Assembly (NCBI GenBank): GCA_015062115.1
Contig: SUVG01000003.1
Location: forward strand, 33,672 to 97,671
Length of the DNA: 64,000 nucleotides
Origin: Elusimicrobium sp.
Lineage (GTDB): Bacteria; Elusimicrobiota; Elusimicrobia; Elusimicrobiales; Elusimicrobiaceae
Direction of reading: 5' to 3'
The translations under genes and the position numbers were made by a program. Positions 11,723-24,039 of the stretch are shown here, piece after piece. The notes beneath the pieces were generated by a model. The model saw only the letters and a list, made by a program, of their open reading frames with translations. It was not told where the DNA came from and searched no databases. Numbering within the stretch: the first letter of the stretch is position 1; each line of letters starts with the position of its first letter.

Positions 11723-14242
11723 TTAGTTATTTTCCGGTTCATTTTCTTCCTCGTCTTTTACGACGGGAGCGATGCGGGCAATTTTGTCGCCCTCTTCCAG
11801 CTTCGCCAAGGTAACGCCTTGAGCGTTGCGGCTGACGGAGCGGATATCGGCACAGCGAACGCGAATCGTCATACCTTTTTCGGTTACAATCATCAAGTCT
11901 TTGCTTTCATCTACCAACTTGATACCGACCACGGAACCGTTGCGCGCACTGGTTTTAATGGTAATTACACCCATACCGCCGCGGTTTTGGCGTTTGTATT
12001 CGCTAAACTCAGTGCGTTTACCGAACCCGTTTTCACAGACGGACAACACATCGGGTTGCGGTTCATCGTTCGGGGCGTGTTCCATACCTACCACCACATC
12101 GCCGCTGGCTAAGTTAATGGCACGGACACCTTTTGCCGGGCGACCCATGCTGCGTACTTGGTTTTCATCGAAACGGATAGATTTACCGTTTTTGGTGGCT
12201 ACGATAATATCGGATTTACCGTGCGTGGTTTGTACGCCTACAAGCACATCGCCTTCTTCCAAACCGATAGCAATAATACCGGAACGGCGGATATTGGCAA
12301 ACTCGCTGAGTTCCACGCGTTTAATCGTACCGAAACGGGTACACATCGTAAGGTAGGTGTTTTCGCAATGTTTGGGGTCAAAATCTTCAATAGCAACGGC
12401 AGAGGTTACTTTTTCTTCGCCCGTTAATTGCAAGAGGTTTACAATCGCCTTCCCTTTGGACATACGGTTTCCTTCGGGGATTTCGAAAGCACGCAAAGCA
12501 AACACACGGCCGCGGTTGGTGAACATCAAGATAGTGGCGTGAGAAGAAGTGATGAATAAGTGTTCCATAAAGTCTTCTTCCTTCGTTTTGCTACCGATGA
12601 TACCTTTACCGCCGCGGTTTTGGCTCTTATAGGTGGAAAGCGGAATACGTTTGGCGTAGCCGTCGTTGGATATAGTGATAACCACATCTTCCTTCTCGAT
12701 TAAATCTTCCATGGAGAAGTCCGTCATGTCCGGGCCGATTTCGGTGCGGCGTTCATCGCCGTAGGTTTTCTTCAGCTCGGTTAATTCTTCCACGATGATA
12801 TCCAAAATGCGTTGCGGATTGGCCAAAATGGCTTGTAATTCTTCAATCAGTTTCAGCAGGTCTTTGCGTTCGTTTTCAATAGCCAAAGCGGAAAGTTGCG
12901 TCAACTGGTGGAGTCTCATATCCAAGATGGCTTGGGCTTGTACTTCGGATAAAGTAAAGCGGCTCATCAAGGTAAATTTAGCTTCGGTCGGGTCTTTGGC
13001 ATTACGGATAATGGCAACAACCTCGTCCATGTTGGCAATAGCCACTAACAAACCGGACAATACATGTTCGCGGCGTTGGGCTTTGTTCAAATCGAACTTC
13101 GTGCGGTTGGTGATGATTTCCTTGCGGTGTTTTACATAGGCTTTCATCACTTCCTTTAAGGAAAGCACGCGCGGGCGGCCGTCCACAATTGCCAACATAT
13201 TCACCGGGAAAGAGGTTTGAAGTTGGGTGTGTTTGTAGAGGTGGTTTAAGACCACTTGAGCGTTGCCGTCGCGTTTTACTTCGATTACCAAGCGCATACC
13301 GCGGCGATCGGACTCGTCACGGATATCGGAAATATCGGTAATCTTTTTATCGCGCACCAAACCGACAATGTTTTCAATCAAAGAGGTTTTGTTTACTTGA
13401 TACGGAATAGCCGTTACGATAATAGCTTCGCGGCCGTTTTTGCGTTCTTCGATTTCCGTGGTGGCTTGTACTTTTACACTGCCGTGGCCTGTTTCGAAGT
13501 ATTCATAAATACCTTTGGTTCCGCGGATAATAGCACCCGTCGGGAAGTCCGGCCCTTTAATAATTTTCATCATTTCTTTGGTGGTAATATCGGGGTTTTT
13601 GATATATTCGATAATACCGTCGCAGACTTCGGCCAAGTTGTGGGTAGGAATATTGGTAGCCATACCTACGGCAATACCGGAGGAACCGTTTACGAGCAAA
13701 GCCGGGAATTTGGCGGGAAGCACGGAAGGTTCCATTAAAGAACCGTCGTAGTTGGGAATCATTTTAACGGTATCTTTATCCAAATCTCCCAACATTTCTT
13801 CGGAAATTCTTTGCAAACGGCACTCCGTATAACGCATAGCGGCGGCGGAGTCTCCGTCGATAGAACCGAAGTTTCCTTGTCCGTCAATTAAGGTTTCTCG
13901 GATAGAAAAATCTTGCGCCATACGCACCAGCGTATCGTACACGGCCGTATCGCCGTGCGGGTGATATTTACCGAGCACATCCCCCACTACGCGGGCAGAT
14001 TTTTTGTAGGGTCTGTTATATTTCAAACCCATTTCGTTCATGGAATACAAAACACGGCGGTGTACCGGTTTTAGACCGTCGCGCACGTCCGGCAAGGCAC
14101 GCCCTACAATTACGCTCATGGCGTAATCGATGTAGTAAGAGCGCATTTCGCCGGCGATATCGCGTTGTTGAATATTACCAAATAAGTCCACATTTACATT
14201 AACATTTTGGACTTCCGGTTGATTGTTGTTTTCTTCACTCAT
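11723..14242 (-). CDS. gyrA: DNA gyrase subunit A
   Basis: This 839-residue subunit has the winged-helix/tower domain with active-site Tyr138 ([10 protein letters not shown]), which forms the covalent 5'-phosphotyrosine with DNA. The quinolone-resistance region reads [12 protein letters not shown]; the position matching E. coli Ser83 is Thr99 and Asp87 is Asp103. The C-terminal beta-pinwheel carries the GyrA box as QNRGGKG, which marks it as gyrase rather than topoisomerase IV. It lies 63 bases downstream of gyrB in the origin cluster and is followed by a terminator. Confidence 0.97.
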   Translation of the reverse strand: MSEENNNQPEVQNVNVNVDLFGNIQQRDIAGEMRSYYIDYAMSVIVGRALPDVRDGLKPVHRRVLYSMNEMGLKYNRPYKKSARVVGDVLGKYHPHGDTAVYDTLVRMAQDFSIRETLIDGQGNFGSIDGDSAAAMRYTECRLQRISEEMLGDLDKDTVKMIPNYDGSLMEPSVLPAKFPALLVNGSSGIAVGMATNIPTHNLAEVCDGIIEYIKNPDITTKEMMKIIKGPDFPTGAIIRGTKGIYEYFETGHGSVKVQATTEIEERKNGREAIIVTAIPYQVNKTSLIENIVGLVRDKKITDISDIRDESDRRGMRLVIEVKRDGNAQVVLNHLYKHTQLQTSFPVNMLAIVDGRPRVLSLKEVMKAYVKHRKEIITNRTKFDLNKAQRREHVLSGLLVAIANMDEVVAIIRNAKDPTEAKFTLMSRFTLSEVQAQAILDMRLHQLTQLSALAIENERKDLLKLIEELQAILANPQRILDIIVEELTELKKTYGDERRTEIGPDMTDFSMEDLIEKEDVVITISNDGYAKRIPLSTYKSQNRGGKGIIGSKTKEEDFMEHLFITSSHATILMFTNRGRVFALRAFEIPEGNRMSKGKAIVNLLQLTGEEKVTSAVAIEDFDPKHCENTYLTMCTRFGTIKRVELSEFANIRRSGIIAIGLEEGDVLVGVQTTHGKSDIIVATKNGKSIRFDENQVRSMGRPAKGVRAINLASGDVVVGMEHAPNDEPQPDVLSVCENGFGKRTEFSEYKRQNRGGMGVITIKTSARNGSVVGIKLVDESKDLMIVTEKGMTIRVRCADIRSVSRNAQGVTLAKLEEGDKIARIAPVVKDEEENEPENN

Positions 14243-14305
14243 TATAAAAATCTCCTGTTACGGATAAATCGTCAGGTGCCGGCGGTATAAACACCGGCAC
14301 TAAAA

Positions 14306-17123
<2,818 letters not shown>

Positions 17124-17124
<1 letters not shown>

Positions 17125-18233
17125 TACGCTCTCACCGGCATAATGACATATTTGAAAACATCTTCCCCTACCGGTTCAATTAACACAGGTTGAGAAGCAT
17201 TTACAAAAGAAAAAGATACTTTTTCCGTACCGATATTTTTTAATACATCAATGATATATTGAGGATTAAAAGCGGCATCAAAAGTTTCCAAATTATATTC
17301 CACCGGAAGTTCTTCCGTAAAATCCATTTTTTGGGAATTGGAAGAAATTATCAAGGTATTGTTTTCCAGTTTATATTTCACCACACTGCCAAATTCGCCG
17401 GCGCACAAAGCGGAACGACGGGTACAGGCTAAAAGTTCTTTGGAAAATACCTCAAAAGTAATATTTTTCTTAGTAGGAATTACTTGATTATAATTAGGGA
17501 AATTCCCTTCAATTAAACGAGAAATAAAAGTGGTTTCGTTCATAATAAAACTGACTTGGTTGGAAGACACATTTATTTCGATTTTACTGTCTTTGGCCGG
17601 TTTGGCAATACCGATAAAACGGCATAATTCGTTTAAGATTTTAGTGGGAATAATAATTTTAAATTCTTGGCTTCCCGGTAATGCTTCGTGGCTGGCTACA
17701 GCCAAGCGTCCGCCATCGGTGGCTACAATTTCAAACTTATCGGCAGTGTTATTCCACAAAAGACCGTTCAAAATATAGCGGGTTTCTTGTGTAGAAGCGG
17801 AAAACGCTGTTTTTTCAATCATTTTTTGAAGTTTAATAGGATCTAATAAAATACTGTTTTCGCGTTTTACTTCGGGAATAGCGGGATATTCGGATTTAGG
17901 AGTACCGATGACCCAAAATTTACTTTTACCGGATTTAATATGAAATTTATTATTTTCATCGGAATAAAGGCTGATTTCTTTATCATCAGATAAGTTCTTG
18001 ATGATATCAGAAAATTCCTTCATAGGAACAGTAATACTACCTTCTTCTTCCACCTCGGCATTTACATAGTGAACGGTTGCCATTTCCATATCGGTACGGA
18101 CGAATTTTAATTTTCCGTTTTGTGCTTCAAGTAAAAAGTTATGCAATATCGGCGCCGGAGTACGGGAAGATACGCTGGTGGAAACAATTTGAATGCCTTC
18201 CAATAAGGTGGACTTAGTAATATTTATTTTCAT
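17124..18233 (-). CDS. dnaN: DNA polymerase III beta sliding clamp
   Basis: The 369-residue protein begins MKINITKSTLLEGIQIVSTS, and SSRTPAPILHNFLLEA, ATDGGRLAV and the C-terminal KYVIMPVRA are family signatures. It forms the dimeric ring that tethers Pol III. It is separated from dnaA by a 169-base spacer containing several DnaA boxes, so its promoter region coincides with the putative origin. Length is standard. Confidence 0.97.
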
Positions 18234-18418
18234 ATTTATATTCCTAGTAATATATCCTGTTTATTGTGTGGATAATGTTTATTGCCCTATACGGTTTTTG
18301 GGGGCCCGTTGTGAACAACACGTTTTTTTTATCCACAATATACACTTCTAAAAAATTTATCCTTCGGGTTACGGCTTTATTAGGGGTATTATCCACTAAT
18401 TTTTACTTCTTATCCACA
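18234..18418. other. Candidate oriC: DnaA-box cluster between dnaA and dnaN
   Basis: Three exact TTATCCACA boxes are seen: 18267-18275 (as TGTGGATAA), 18329-18337, and 18410-18418 (which overlaps the last codons of dnaA). A one-mismatch box, TTATCCACT, lies at 18389-18397, and a weaker TGTGAACAA at 18310-18318. The AT-rich stretch at 18337-18360 could serve as unwinding element. The cluster lies in the dnaA-dnaN spacer, the position of the unwinding region in several bacteria. It also probably contains the dnaN promoter. Confidence 0.75.
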
Positions 18419-19776
18419 GCCTTAATATCCAAGATAATTTGATTTATTTCGGCTGCAAAAAACGGATCTGTTTCTATTTTGTTCTTTATCAGGTCGCGCG
18501 CATGAACAACTGTGCTGTGATCGCGGTTAAATTCCCGGCCGATTTCCGGCAGAGAAAGATCAGTCAGTTCCGTAGTTAAAAACATGGCAATTTGGCGCGG
18601 CCAGGCAATCGATTGGGTTTTTCGTTTGGAATTAAAATCTTCCATACGAATATTGTAATGTTTAGCCACTATTTTTTTAATTACATTTACATTGATTGAA
18701 AGGGTATTTTCTGTTACCAAAATATCGGAAAGAAGTTCTTTGGCTACAGGGATAGTGGGGGTAATACCCTGCATATCACAATATGCTTTTAAGCGAAGTA
18801 AAGAACCTTCCAATTCGCGTACGTTGCTTTGTATACCTTCAGCAATAAAAGAGATAACATCATCGCCTATATTAAAACCGTTAGAATCTCTTTTTTGGCG
18901 TAAAATGGCAATACGCGTTTCCAAACTGGGGCGTTTAATTTCGGCAATAATACCCGATAATAAGCGGGAAGAAAGGCGTTCGTCCCACTCAAGTTGTTGG
19001 GGGGTTCTGTCCGATGATAAAACAATTTGTTTACGACTTTCAAACAAAGCATTAAAAGTGTTAAAAAATTCAATCGTACATTGTTCTTTACCCGATACAA
19101 ACTGAATATCGTCCATTAAAAAACAATCTAACGAACGGTATTTTTTACGGAAACTTTCCGAAGATTTGTTTTGTAAGGCTTCAATATATTCGCTCACAAA
19201 CTCTTCACCGGACATATAAAGTACTTTTGCATTAGGGTTATTTTCGATAATTTTATTTCCCAACGCATGAAGTAAGTGTGTTTTTCCTAATCCGGGAGAA
19301 GAATAAATCACTAACGGGTTATTTTCCCTGTTTCCCATTTTAAGGGCCGCTGCCTGAGCTGCCTTATAAGCAAAACGGTTAGAGGGAGATTCAATAAAAT
19401 TTTCAAAAGTATAAGAGGTATTCAACCGCGCCGCAAATTGGTTTCGTTTGGTGGCGGTAGAATTTTGTGCGGGGGGGAGAGTGGATAAAATACTTTCAGC
19501 TGAATTTATTACAGGGGCAGATTGTTGCTGTGAAACGGTATATACAACCGTAATATCCGCGCCTAAATGTTTCAAAAAAGCATCTTTAATAATATGTTCA
19601 TAACGTTCCCGAATTGTTTTTCCCCAAAATTGGTTGGGTAAAAGTATAGTTAATACGTTTTCCTTATATGTTAATTGCGCGGGCCGCAACCACATATCAT
19701 AAGTGTCTCTGCCAATAATATTTTCTATATCTTGAAAAACAGGAACTAATTGAGGGTACGATTTTAAATTATCCAC
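18403..19776 (-). CDS. dnaA: Chromosomal replication initiator DnaA
   Basis: The 457-residue initiator has all four domains: domain I (about 1-80, [10 protein letters not shown]), a short linker, AAA+ domain III with Walker [11 protein letters not shown] and Walker [10 protein letters not shown], and DNA-binding domain IV with the signature [15 protein letters not shown]. The start codon is GTG (plus-strand CAC 19774-19776). This start gives a complete domain I; the next upstream ATG is out of frame. No strong ribosome-binding site precedes it. The GTG is embedded in an exact DnaA box, implying autoregulation. It is the first gene of a dnaA-dnaN-dciA-gyrB-gyrA series. Confidence 0.97.
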   Translation of the reverse strand: MDNLKSYPQLVPVFQDIENIIGRDTYDMWLRPAQLTYKENVLTILLPNQFWGKTIRERYEHIIKDAFLKHLGADITVVYTVSQQQSAPVINSAESILSTLPPAQNSTATKRNQFAARLNTSYTFENFIESPSNRFAYKAAQAAALKMGNRENNPLVIYSSPGLGKTHLLHALGNKIIENNPNAKVLYMSGEEFVSEYIEALQNKSSESFRKKYRSLDCFLMDDIQFVSGKEQCTIEFFNTFNALFESRKQIVLSSDRTPQQLEWDERLSSRLLSGIIAEIKRPSLETRIAILRQKRDSNGFNIGDDVISFIAEGIQSNVRELEGSLLRLKAYCDMQGITPTIPVAKELLSDILVTENTLSINVNVIKKIVAKHYNIRMEDFNSKRKTQSIAWPRQIAMFLTTELTDLSLPEIGREFNRDHSTVVHARDLIKNKIETDPFFAAEINQIILDIKAVDKK

Positions 19777-19777
19777 A
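19769..19777 (+). promoter_or_regulatory. DnaA box overlapping the dnaA start codon
   Basis: An exact TTATCCACA box covers the GTG start codon of dnaA (19774-19776). Binding of DnaA here would directly block its own expression. The match is seen in sequence; the regulatory role is inferred. Confidence 0.7.
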
Positions 19778-20112
19778 GAAATGCCGCCATATAAAAGATG
19801 ATAATCTAAATATTACCACTTATTAAAACATAGGTCAAATAAAAAAAGTAAAAATAGGGTTTAAATTGCTAAAATACCTGTAAATTACGATTTTTTAAAA
19901 AAATAGCAGGGTTTGCCTATAAATTTATTAAAACTTAAAAAAATAGTGTTTTTATGGAAAAAAAGTGCTTTATAATCAAAATTTATTTAATTTAGAAACT
20001 AGTTAAATTTATACCTTGTATGTACTTTTTGTATTTTTATAATTACAAAAGCAGTAAAATATGTTATATTATTATTAGGAATAATTACTAATAAAAAAAT
20101 AAAGGGGGCATT
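19778..20112. other. AT-rich divergent intergenic region between dnaA and the superoxide reductase gene
   Basis: These 335 bases are strongly AT-rich with many A and T runs and hold no credible ORF. No exact DnaA box occurs inside it. It must hold the promoters of dnaA (leftwards) and of the superoxide reductase operon (rightwards); a TATATT-type -10 candidate lies near 20070. It may also be part of a bipartite origin together with the dnaA-dnaN spacer. AAAGGGGGC before the ATG at 20113 is the ribosome-binding site of the next gene. Confidence 0.55.
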
Positions 20113-20499
20113 ATGGCTCAAGTAAATGAAGTGTATAAATGTGCTGTTTGTGGTAATATTATAGAAGTAGTGCATGGCGGTGCAGGTGAATTGGTATGCT
20201 GTGGACAACCGATGAAAAATCAAATTACCGGTACTTCCGACGGAGCAGCCGAAAAACATGTGCCTGTGGTAGAAAAAGTAGAAGGTGGTTATTTGGTAAA
20301 AGTAGGCAGTGTGGAACATCCTTCTACGCCGGAACATTACATTGAATGGATTGAACTGATTTGTGAAAAATGCGGAAAAGTACAACGCAAACACTTAAAA
20401 CCGGGAGATAAACCTGAAGCCTTTTTTAAGACGGACGCCGAAAAAGTAATTGTGAGAGAATACTGCAATTTACACGGTTTATGGAAATCTGAAAAATAA
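20113..20499 (+). CDS. dfx: Desulfoferrodoxin-type superoxide reductase (2Fe-SOR)
   Basis: The 128-residue protein has an N-terminal desulforedoxin domain binding FeCys4 (Cys10, Cys13, Cys29, Cys30) and a C-terminal SOR domain with the catalytic FeHis4Cys centre: Glu47-Lys48-His49, His69, His75, then Cys118 and His121 in YCNLHGLW. It reduces superoxide to hydrogen peroxide without making oxygen, the typical solution of anaerobes. It is the first gene of a plus-strand defence operon with a diiron oxygen reductase, a flavin reductase and rubredoxin, the last being the usual electron donor for SOR. Confidence 0.96.
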   Translation: MAQVNEVYKCAVCGNIIEVVHGGAGELVCCGQPMKNQITGTSDGAAEKHVPVVEKVEGGYLVKVGSVEHPSTPEHYIEWIELICEKCGKVQRKHLKPGDKPEAFFKTDAEKVIVREYCNLHGLWKSEK

Positions 20500-20518
20500 A
20501 GTTAGGAGACGATAGTAT

Positions 20519-21715
20519 ATGATGCAAGCGGTAAAAATTACAGATAAAGTTTATTGGGTGGGGGCAATTGATTGGAATATACGTGATTTTCACGGTTATT
20601 CCACTAAAAAAGGAACTACTTATAATGCCTATTTGGTAATGACGGAAAAACCCACTTTAATAGACACGGTGAAAAAAGAATTTTACGGGGAAATGATGGA
20701 ACGCATTAAAAGCGTAATAGACCCCAAAGACATTAAAATTATTATTTCCAACCACTCGGAATTAGATCATGCCGGGGCTTTACCGCAAACAGTAGATGCT
20801 ATCAATCCGGAAGAAGTATATGTATCGGATATGGGTTTTAAGGATATTACGGCCCAGTTCCATTGTGATCTAAAATTAAAAACCGTTAAGACGGGAGACA
20901 GAATTGATATTGGGGGAGATACAATCTCTTTTGTGGAAGCGAGAATGTTGCACTGGCCGGATAGTATGTTCTCTTATTTGGAAAAAGAAAATGTATTGTT
21001 TACCAACGATGTATTCGGTATGCACTATGCCACCAGCAAACTCTTCGACGATGAAAATGAAGAAAGATTGTGGCTCTATGAAGCGGAAAAATACTATGCC
21101 AACATTGTACTTCCTTATTCGGATATTGTACTTCGCTTTTTGGCTCAAGTGCAAAAAATGGGATTATCTCCCAAAATTATTGCTCCCGACCACGGTTTTA
21201 TTTGGAGAAAAGATCCTTCTAAAATTGTGGAATTATATGCTAAATGGGCGGCTCAGGCTCCTAAAAATAAAGCGTTGGTTGTCTATGATACTATGTGGGG
21301 AAGCACCGAAAAAATGGCCACCTATATTGCCGACGGATTACGCGAAGGGGGGACTATTGTTAAACAACTTTCCATGCATAGTAATCACAGAAGTGATGTG
21401 GCTACCGAGATTTTAGATGCTTCCGCTTTAATTATCGGTTCTCCGGTATTAAACAGCCAAATTTTTCCTGCGATGGCCGATGTTTTATGCTACTTAAAAG
21501 GACTTCGTAAGAAAGGGCTTGTGGGGGCGGCTTTCGGTTCTTACGGGTGGAACGGATCCCCGGTAGATGAACTAACTAAAATACTGGAAAGTATGAATGT
21601 GGAAGTAGTATCCCCGGCTATTAAATCTCCTTTTGTTCCCGACGAGAATATCAAAAAAGCTTGCCGTGAATTAGGGCTTTTAGTCAGCCAAAAAATTGCT
21701 GAAAAATTAAAATAA
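20519..21715 (+). CDS. fprA: Diiron flavoprotein oxygen reductase (FprA/ROO type)
   Basis: The 398-residue protein has an N-terminal metallo-beta-lactamase-like domain with diiron ligands in SNHSELDH (His79, Glu81, Asp83, His84), His145 and Asp164, plus a later DH pair in APDHGF. It is followed by a C-terminal flavodoxin domain (YDTMWGSTEKMA phosphate loop; GSYGWNG). These enzymes reduce oxygen to water, or NO to N2O, using electrons from rubredoxin. It begins with two consecutive ATG codons behind AGGAG. The gene lies 19 bases after dfx and 12 bases before the flavin reductase gene. Whether O2 or NO is the substrate cannot be decided from sequence. Confidence 0.94.
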   Translation: MMQAVKITDKVYWVGAIDWNIRDFHGYSTKKGTTYNAYLVMTEKPTLIDTVKKEFYGEMMERIKSVIDPKDIKIIISNHSELDHAGALPQTVDAINPEEVYVSDMGFKDITAQFHCDLKLKTVKTGDRIDIGGDTISFVEARMLHWPDSMFSYLEKENVLFTNDVFGMHYATSKLFDDENEERLWLYEAEKYYANIVLPYSDIVLRFLAQVQKMGLSPKIIAPDHGFIWRKDPSKIVELYAKWAAQAPKNKALVVYDTMWGSTEKMATYIADGLREGGTIVKQLSMHSNHRSDVATEILDASALIIGSPVLNSQIFPAMADVLCYLKGLRKKGLVGAAFGSYGWNGSPVDELTKILESMNVEVVSPAIKSPFVPDENIKKACRELGLLVSQKIAEKLK

Positions 21716-21727
21716 AGGTATATTTGT

Positions 21728-22237
21728 ATGGCGGCAAATGAAATAAACGAAGGGTTAAATTATATTACTTACGGGTTGTATATTGTTACTTCGGTCGACG
21801 GAGAAAAGAAAAACGGACTGATTGTAAATACTGTTTTTCAGGTAACCGCGCAACCGGCACAAGTGGCTATTTCCGTTAATAAAAATAGTTTAACGCATGA
21901 TATTATTACAAAAAGCCGTGTATTTGCCGCTATGCCTCTTGAACAGGAAAGCACTTTACCTTTTATCGGTATTTTTGGTTTCCGTTCGGGGAAAACCTTT
22001 GATAAATTTTCTAAAGTTCCTTATAAAACCGGCTTTTTAGGTTGCCCGATTGTTACGGAACATACACTTTCTTATATGGAAGTGGAAGTAAACAATACGG
22101 TAGATTTAGGAACTCACACCTTGTTTATCGGAGAAGTAAAAGATGCCGGCGTGTTAAAACAAGGCCAAGCCCTTACATATGATTATTATCATCATGTGAT
22201 TAAAGGCAAAACACCTGCGGGTGCAACACACTCATAA
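21728..22237 (+). CDS. Flavin reductase-like FMN-binding protein
   Basis: The 169-residue protein of the flavin reductase-like split-barrel family opens with [21 protein letters not shown] and contains the [12 protein letters not shown] and GEVKDAG segments. In Moorella-type high molecular weight rubredoxin (Hrb) a domain like this is fused to rubredoxin and passes electrons from NAD(P)H to the diiron flavoprotein. Here it is a separate gene followed 32 bases later by a separate rubredoxin, so the two genes may be the split equivalent of Hrb. Family assignment is confident; role is inferred from context. Confidence 0.88.
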   Translation: MAANEINEGLNYITYGLYIVTSVDGEKKNGLIVNTVFQVTAQPAQVAISVNKNSLTHDIITKSRVFAAMPLEQESTLPFIGIFGFRSGKTFDKFSKVPYKTGFLGCPIVTEHTLSYMEVEVNNTVDLGTHTLFIGEVKDAGVLKQGQALTYDYYHHVIKGKTPAGATHS

Positions 22238-22269
22238 ATTTAGAAGTAAAAAATCTGGAGGAAATTACT

Positions 22270-22431
22270 ATGGTAAAATATATTTGTGAAATTTGCGGTT
22301 ATACGTATGATCCTGCTATCGGTGATCCGGAAAACGGAGTACCGGCCGGAACCAAATGGGAAGACTTAAAAGAAGATTGGGTTTGCCCTGTTTGCGGGGT
22401 AGGTAAGGACCAATTTAAGCCTGAAAATTAA
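22270..22431 (+). CDS. Rubredoxin
   Basis: A 53-residue protein, missed by simple length cut-offs, begins with ATG at 22270 behind GGAGGA. The iron ligands are Cys6-x2-Cys9 ([11 protein letters not shown]) and Cys39-x2-Cys42 ([13 protein letters not shown]). The aromatic core residues and the GDP.NGVPAGT.WEDL middle segment match ordinary rubredoxins exactly in length. It should carry electrons to the superoxide reductase and the diiron flavoprotein encoded just upstream. It is the last gene of the operon, and a terminator follows. Confidence 0.96.
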   Translation: MVKYICEICGYTYDPAIGDPENGVPAGTKWEDLKEDWVCPVCGVGKDQFKPEN

Positions 22432-22484
22432 ATTTTGAGGGTATTTTGAAAAAAACGCTTAAAATTTAAGTATTTTTTTGAAAT

Positions 22485-22516
22485 AAAAAAAGGGACTCTT
22501 TTTAGGGCCCCTTTTT
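22485..22516. terminator. Bidirectional terminator after rubredoxin
   Basis: An A-rich/G-rich left arm (AAAAAAGGGAC) pairs imperfectly with GGGCCCCTTTTT. It separates the plus-strand rubredoxin from the convergent minus-strand lipoprotein gene. Confidence 0.65.
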
Positions 22517-22529
22517 GTAATGACTGATG

Positions 22530-22844
22530 TTAATATCCATAAACATTACGGCAAGAATAAGCATAGGTTAACTTATAATCATAAATACTGTCTATCCAAA
22601 CAATATTTTTAATACCTGCTTCTTTTATTGCACCTATTAAGGTATCCGGTGTTTTTGTTTTATGCCAGGGCCAAGGAATTACTCCTAATAACAAAAACGA
22701 ACAAGAAGATCCTTTTTTTAGTTCTTCTGTTTGTTTGAAATAAACCTGTTGAGCATCTAGTTGTAATGAGTATTGTGTGGTTCCGTAAAGACCACAACCG
22801 CTCATTAAACCTATGCAGAGTAGTAGTATGATTATTTTTTTCAT
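22530..22844 (-). CDS. Small lipoprotein, possibly TRL-like family
   Basis: The 104-residue product has a signal peptide and lipobox LMSGC (lipidated Cys17). The remainder, CSFLLLGVIPWPW, then TLIGAIKEAGIKNIVWIDS and a final CRNVYGY, resembles the TRL-like family of small envelope lipoproteins. That resemblance is a pattern judgement only. Pro-Trp-rich and Tyr-rich segments suggest a compact beta-type fold. It stands alone between a shared terminator and the glycosyltransferase gene. Function unknown. Confidence 0.7.
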   Translation of the reverse strand: MKKIIILLLCIGLMSGCGLYGTTQYSLQLDAQQVYFKQTEELKKGSSCSFLLLGVIPWPWHKTKTPDTLIGAIKEAGIKNIVWIDSIYDYKLTYAYSCRNVYGY

Positions 22845-22918
22845 AAATATACCCCTTTACTAAAGAGTAAAGAGGGAAAACTTCTACTACAAGTAAATAA
22901 ATATACTATAATAACAAT

Positions 22919-24031
22919 ATGAAAATTCTATATGTTATTACTTCTACAGATGTCGGCGGTGCAGAAAAAGCACTGGCTGATTTGGTTATTGAAACCGCAA
23001 AGGAAAATCGGGTGCAGATTGTTTGCCTAAAAAAGTTGGGGCCCGTGGCGGAAGAATTAAAACAAAAAGGAATAGAAGTAATTTCTTTGGAAATGAAATG
23101 GTATTCCCAGCGTGGGGTTATAAAAAAAATAGCGGAAATTATAGATACTTTTAAGCCGGATTTGGTTCATGCTATGCTTTACCGGGCTATTGAATATACG
23201 CGTATTGCTATAGCCGGAAAAGGAATCAAATTGCTCACGACTCCCCATTTTGATTTATCCAAAAAAAATATTTTGTTAAGATATACAGACCGTATGTTAA
23301 AAGATTTAGACACTCTCACGGTGGCGGAATCTTTTTCAACGGCCAAATATTTGGTTGAAAAGCAAAAATATCTTAAAAATAAGGTTTTTTTACTTCCAAA
23401 CGGAGTAGATAAAGAGGTTTTTTTTCAAGATAAATCAGCCCGGGAAAAGATGCGCAAGCAGTATGGATATTCTCCCGAAAATATTATTTTTATTAGTGTA
23501 GCCCGTTTGGAACCGGTAAAAGATCCTTTAACTTTGTTGCAATCTTTTAGAAATGTCCATCGTTCTTGTCCTCAAGCCAGGTTGGTGTATGTGGGAGAGG
23601 GAAAAGAGAGAAAGAAAATAGAAGATTATATTAAACAGAGTAATTTAGAAGAGGCTGTACTTCTTGCCGGAGAACAGAAAAATATCAGCAGTTGGCTGAA
23701 TATGGCTGATATTTTTATACTTACCTCTGTGGAAGAAAGCCTTCCTCTTTCTTTATTGGAAGCCTTACATGTAGGCCTGCCTTGTATAGTCAGTAAAGTG
23801 GGGGATATGCCTCTTTGGGTAGAAAACGGAAAGAACGGTTTTGTGTGTAAACCGGGTGAAATAACCCTGTTTAGTTGCTTTATGAGTGAGTTGATTTTAG
23901 ATGAATCAAAAAGAGAGAAAATGTCCTCTTATTCTTTGAAACTTTCTCAAAGGGTTACCTATACTTCCCAACAGTATCAACAAATTTATCAACAAGTTTT
24001 TAATAATAGTTTTCACGTGAAAACAAATTAG
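22919..24031 (+). CDS. GT4-family glycosyltransferase
   Basis: The 370-residue GT-B fold enzyme starts with the N-terminal VITSTDVGGAEKALADL acceptor-domain motif. The C-terminal nucleotide-sugar domain has ISVARLEPVKDPLTLLQSF and the E-x7-E motif in EESLPLSLLEALHVGLP, typical of retaining GT4 enzymes. Likely role is in LPS, capsule or another surface glycan; donor and acceptor are unknown. It is nine bases upstream of lepB. The last codons of this gene are formed by one of the two parS palindromes, which encodes Ser-Phe-His-Val-Lys-Thr at the C-terminus. Confidence 0.88.
   Translation: MKILYVITSTDVGGAEKALADLVIETAKENRVQIVCLKKLGPVAEELKQKGIEVISLEMKWYSQRGVIKKIAEIIDTFKPDLVHAMLYRAIEYTRIAIAGKGIKLLTTPHFDLSKKNILLRYTDRMLKDLDTLTVAESFSTAKYLVEKQKYLKNKVFLLPNGVDKEVFFQDKSAREKMRKQYGYSPENIIFISVARLEPVKDPLTLLQSFRNVHRSCPQARLVYVGEGKERKKIEDYIKQSNLEEAVLLAGEQKNISSWLNMADIFILTSVEESLPLSLLEALHVGLPCIVSKVGDMPLWVENGKNGFVCKPGEITLFSCFMSELILDESKREKMSSYSLKLSQRVTYTSQQYQQIYQQVFNNSFHVKTN
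24009..24024. other. parS: parS centromere-like site 1
   Basis: GTTTTCACGTGAAAAC is a perfect 16-bp palindrome. Its 12-bp core TTTCACGTGAAA equals the core of the known bacterial parS consensus. It lies inside the 3' end of the glycosyltransferase gene, about 1 kb upstream of parA and about 4.2 kb from dnaA. An identical copy lies at 25008. Confidence 0.9.
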
Positions 24032-24039
24032 GAGTTGTT

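Noticed and set aside
13937..13960. Thr99 in GyrA at the place of E. coli Ser83 as a quinolone-resistance mutation
   Set aside because: Thr is a natural variant at this position in many bacteria, and Asp103 is unchanged. No resistance can be inferred.
19999..20394. 131-residue minus-strand ORF rich in Phe, Tyr and His
   Set aside because: It lies opposite the clearly conserved superoxide reductase gene and has the biased composition typical of an antisense shadow.
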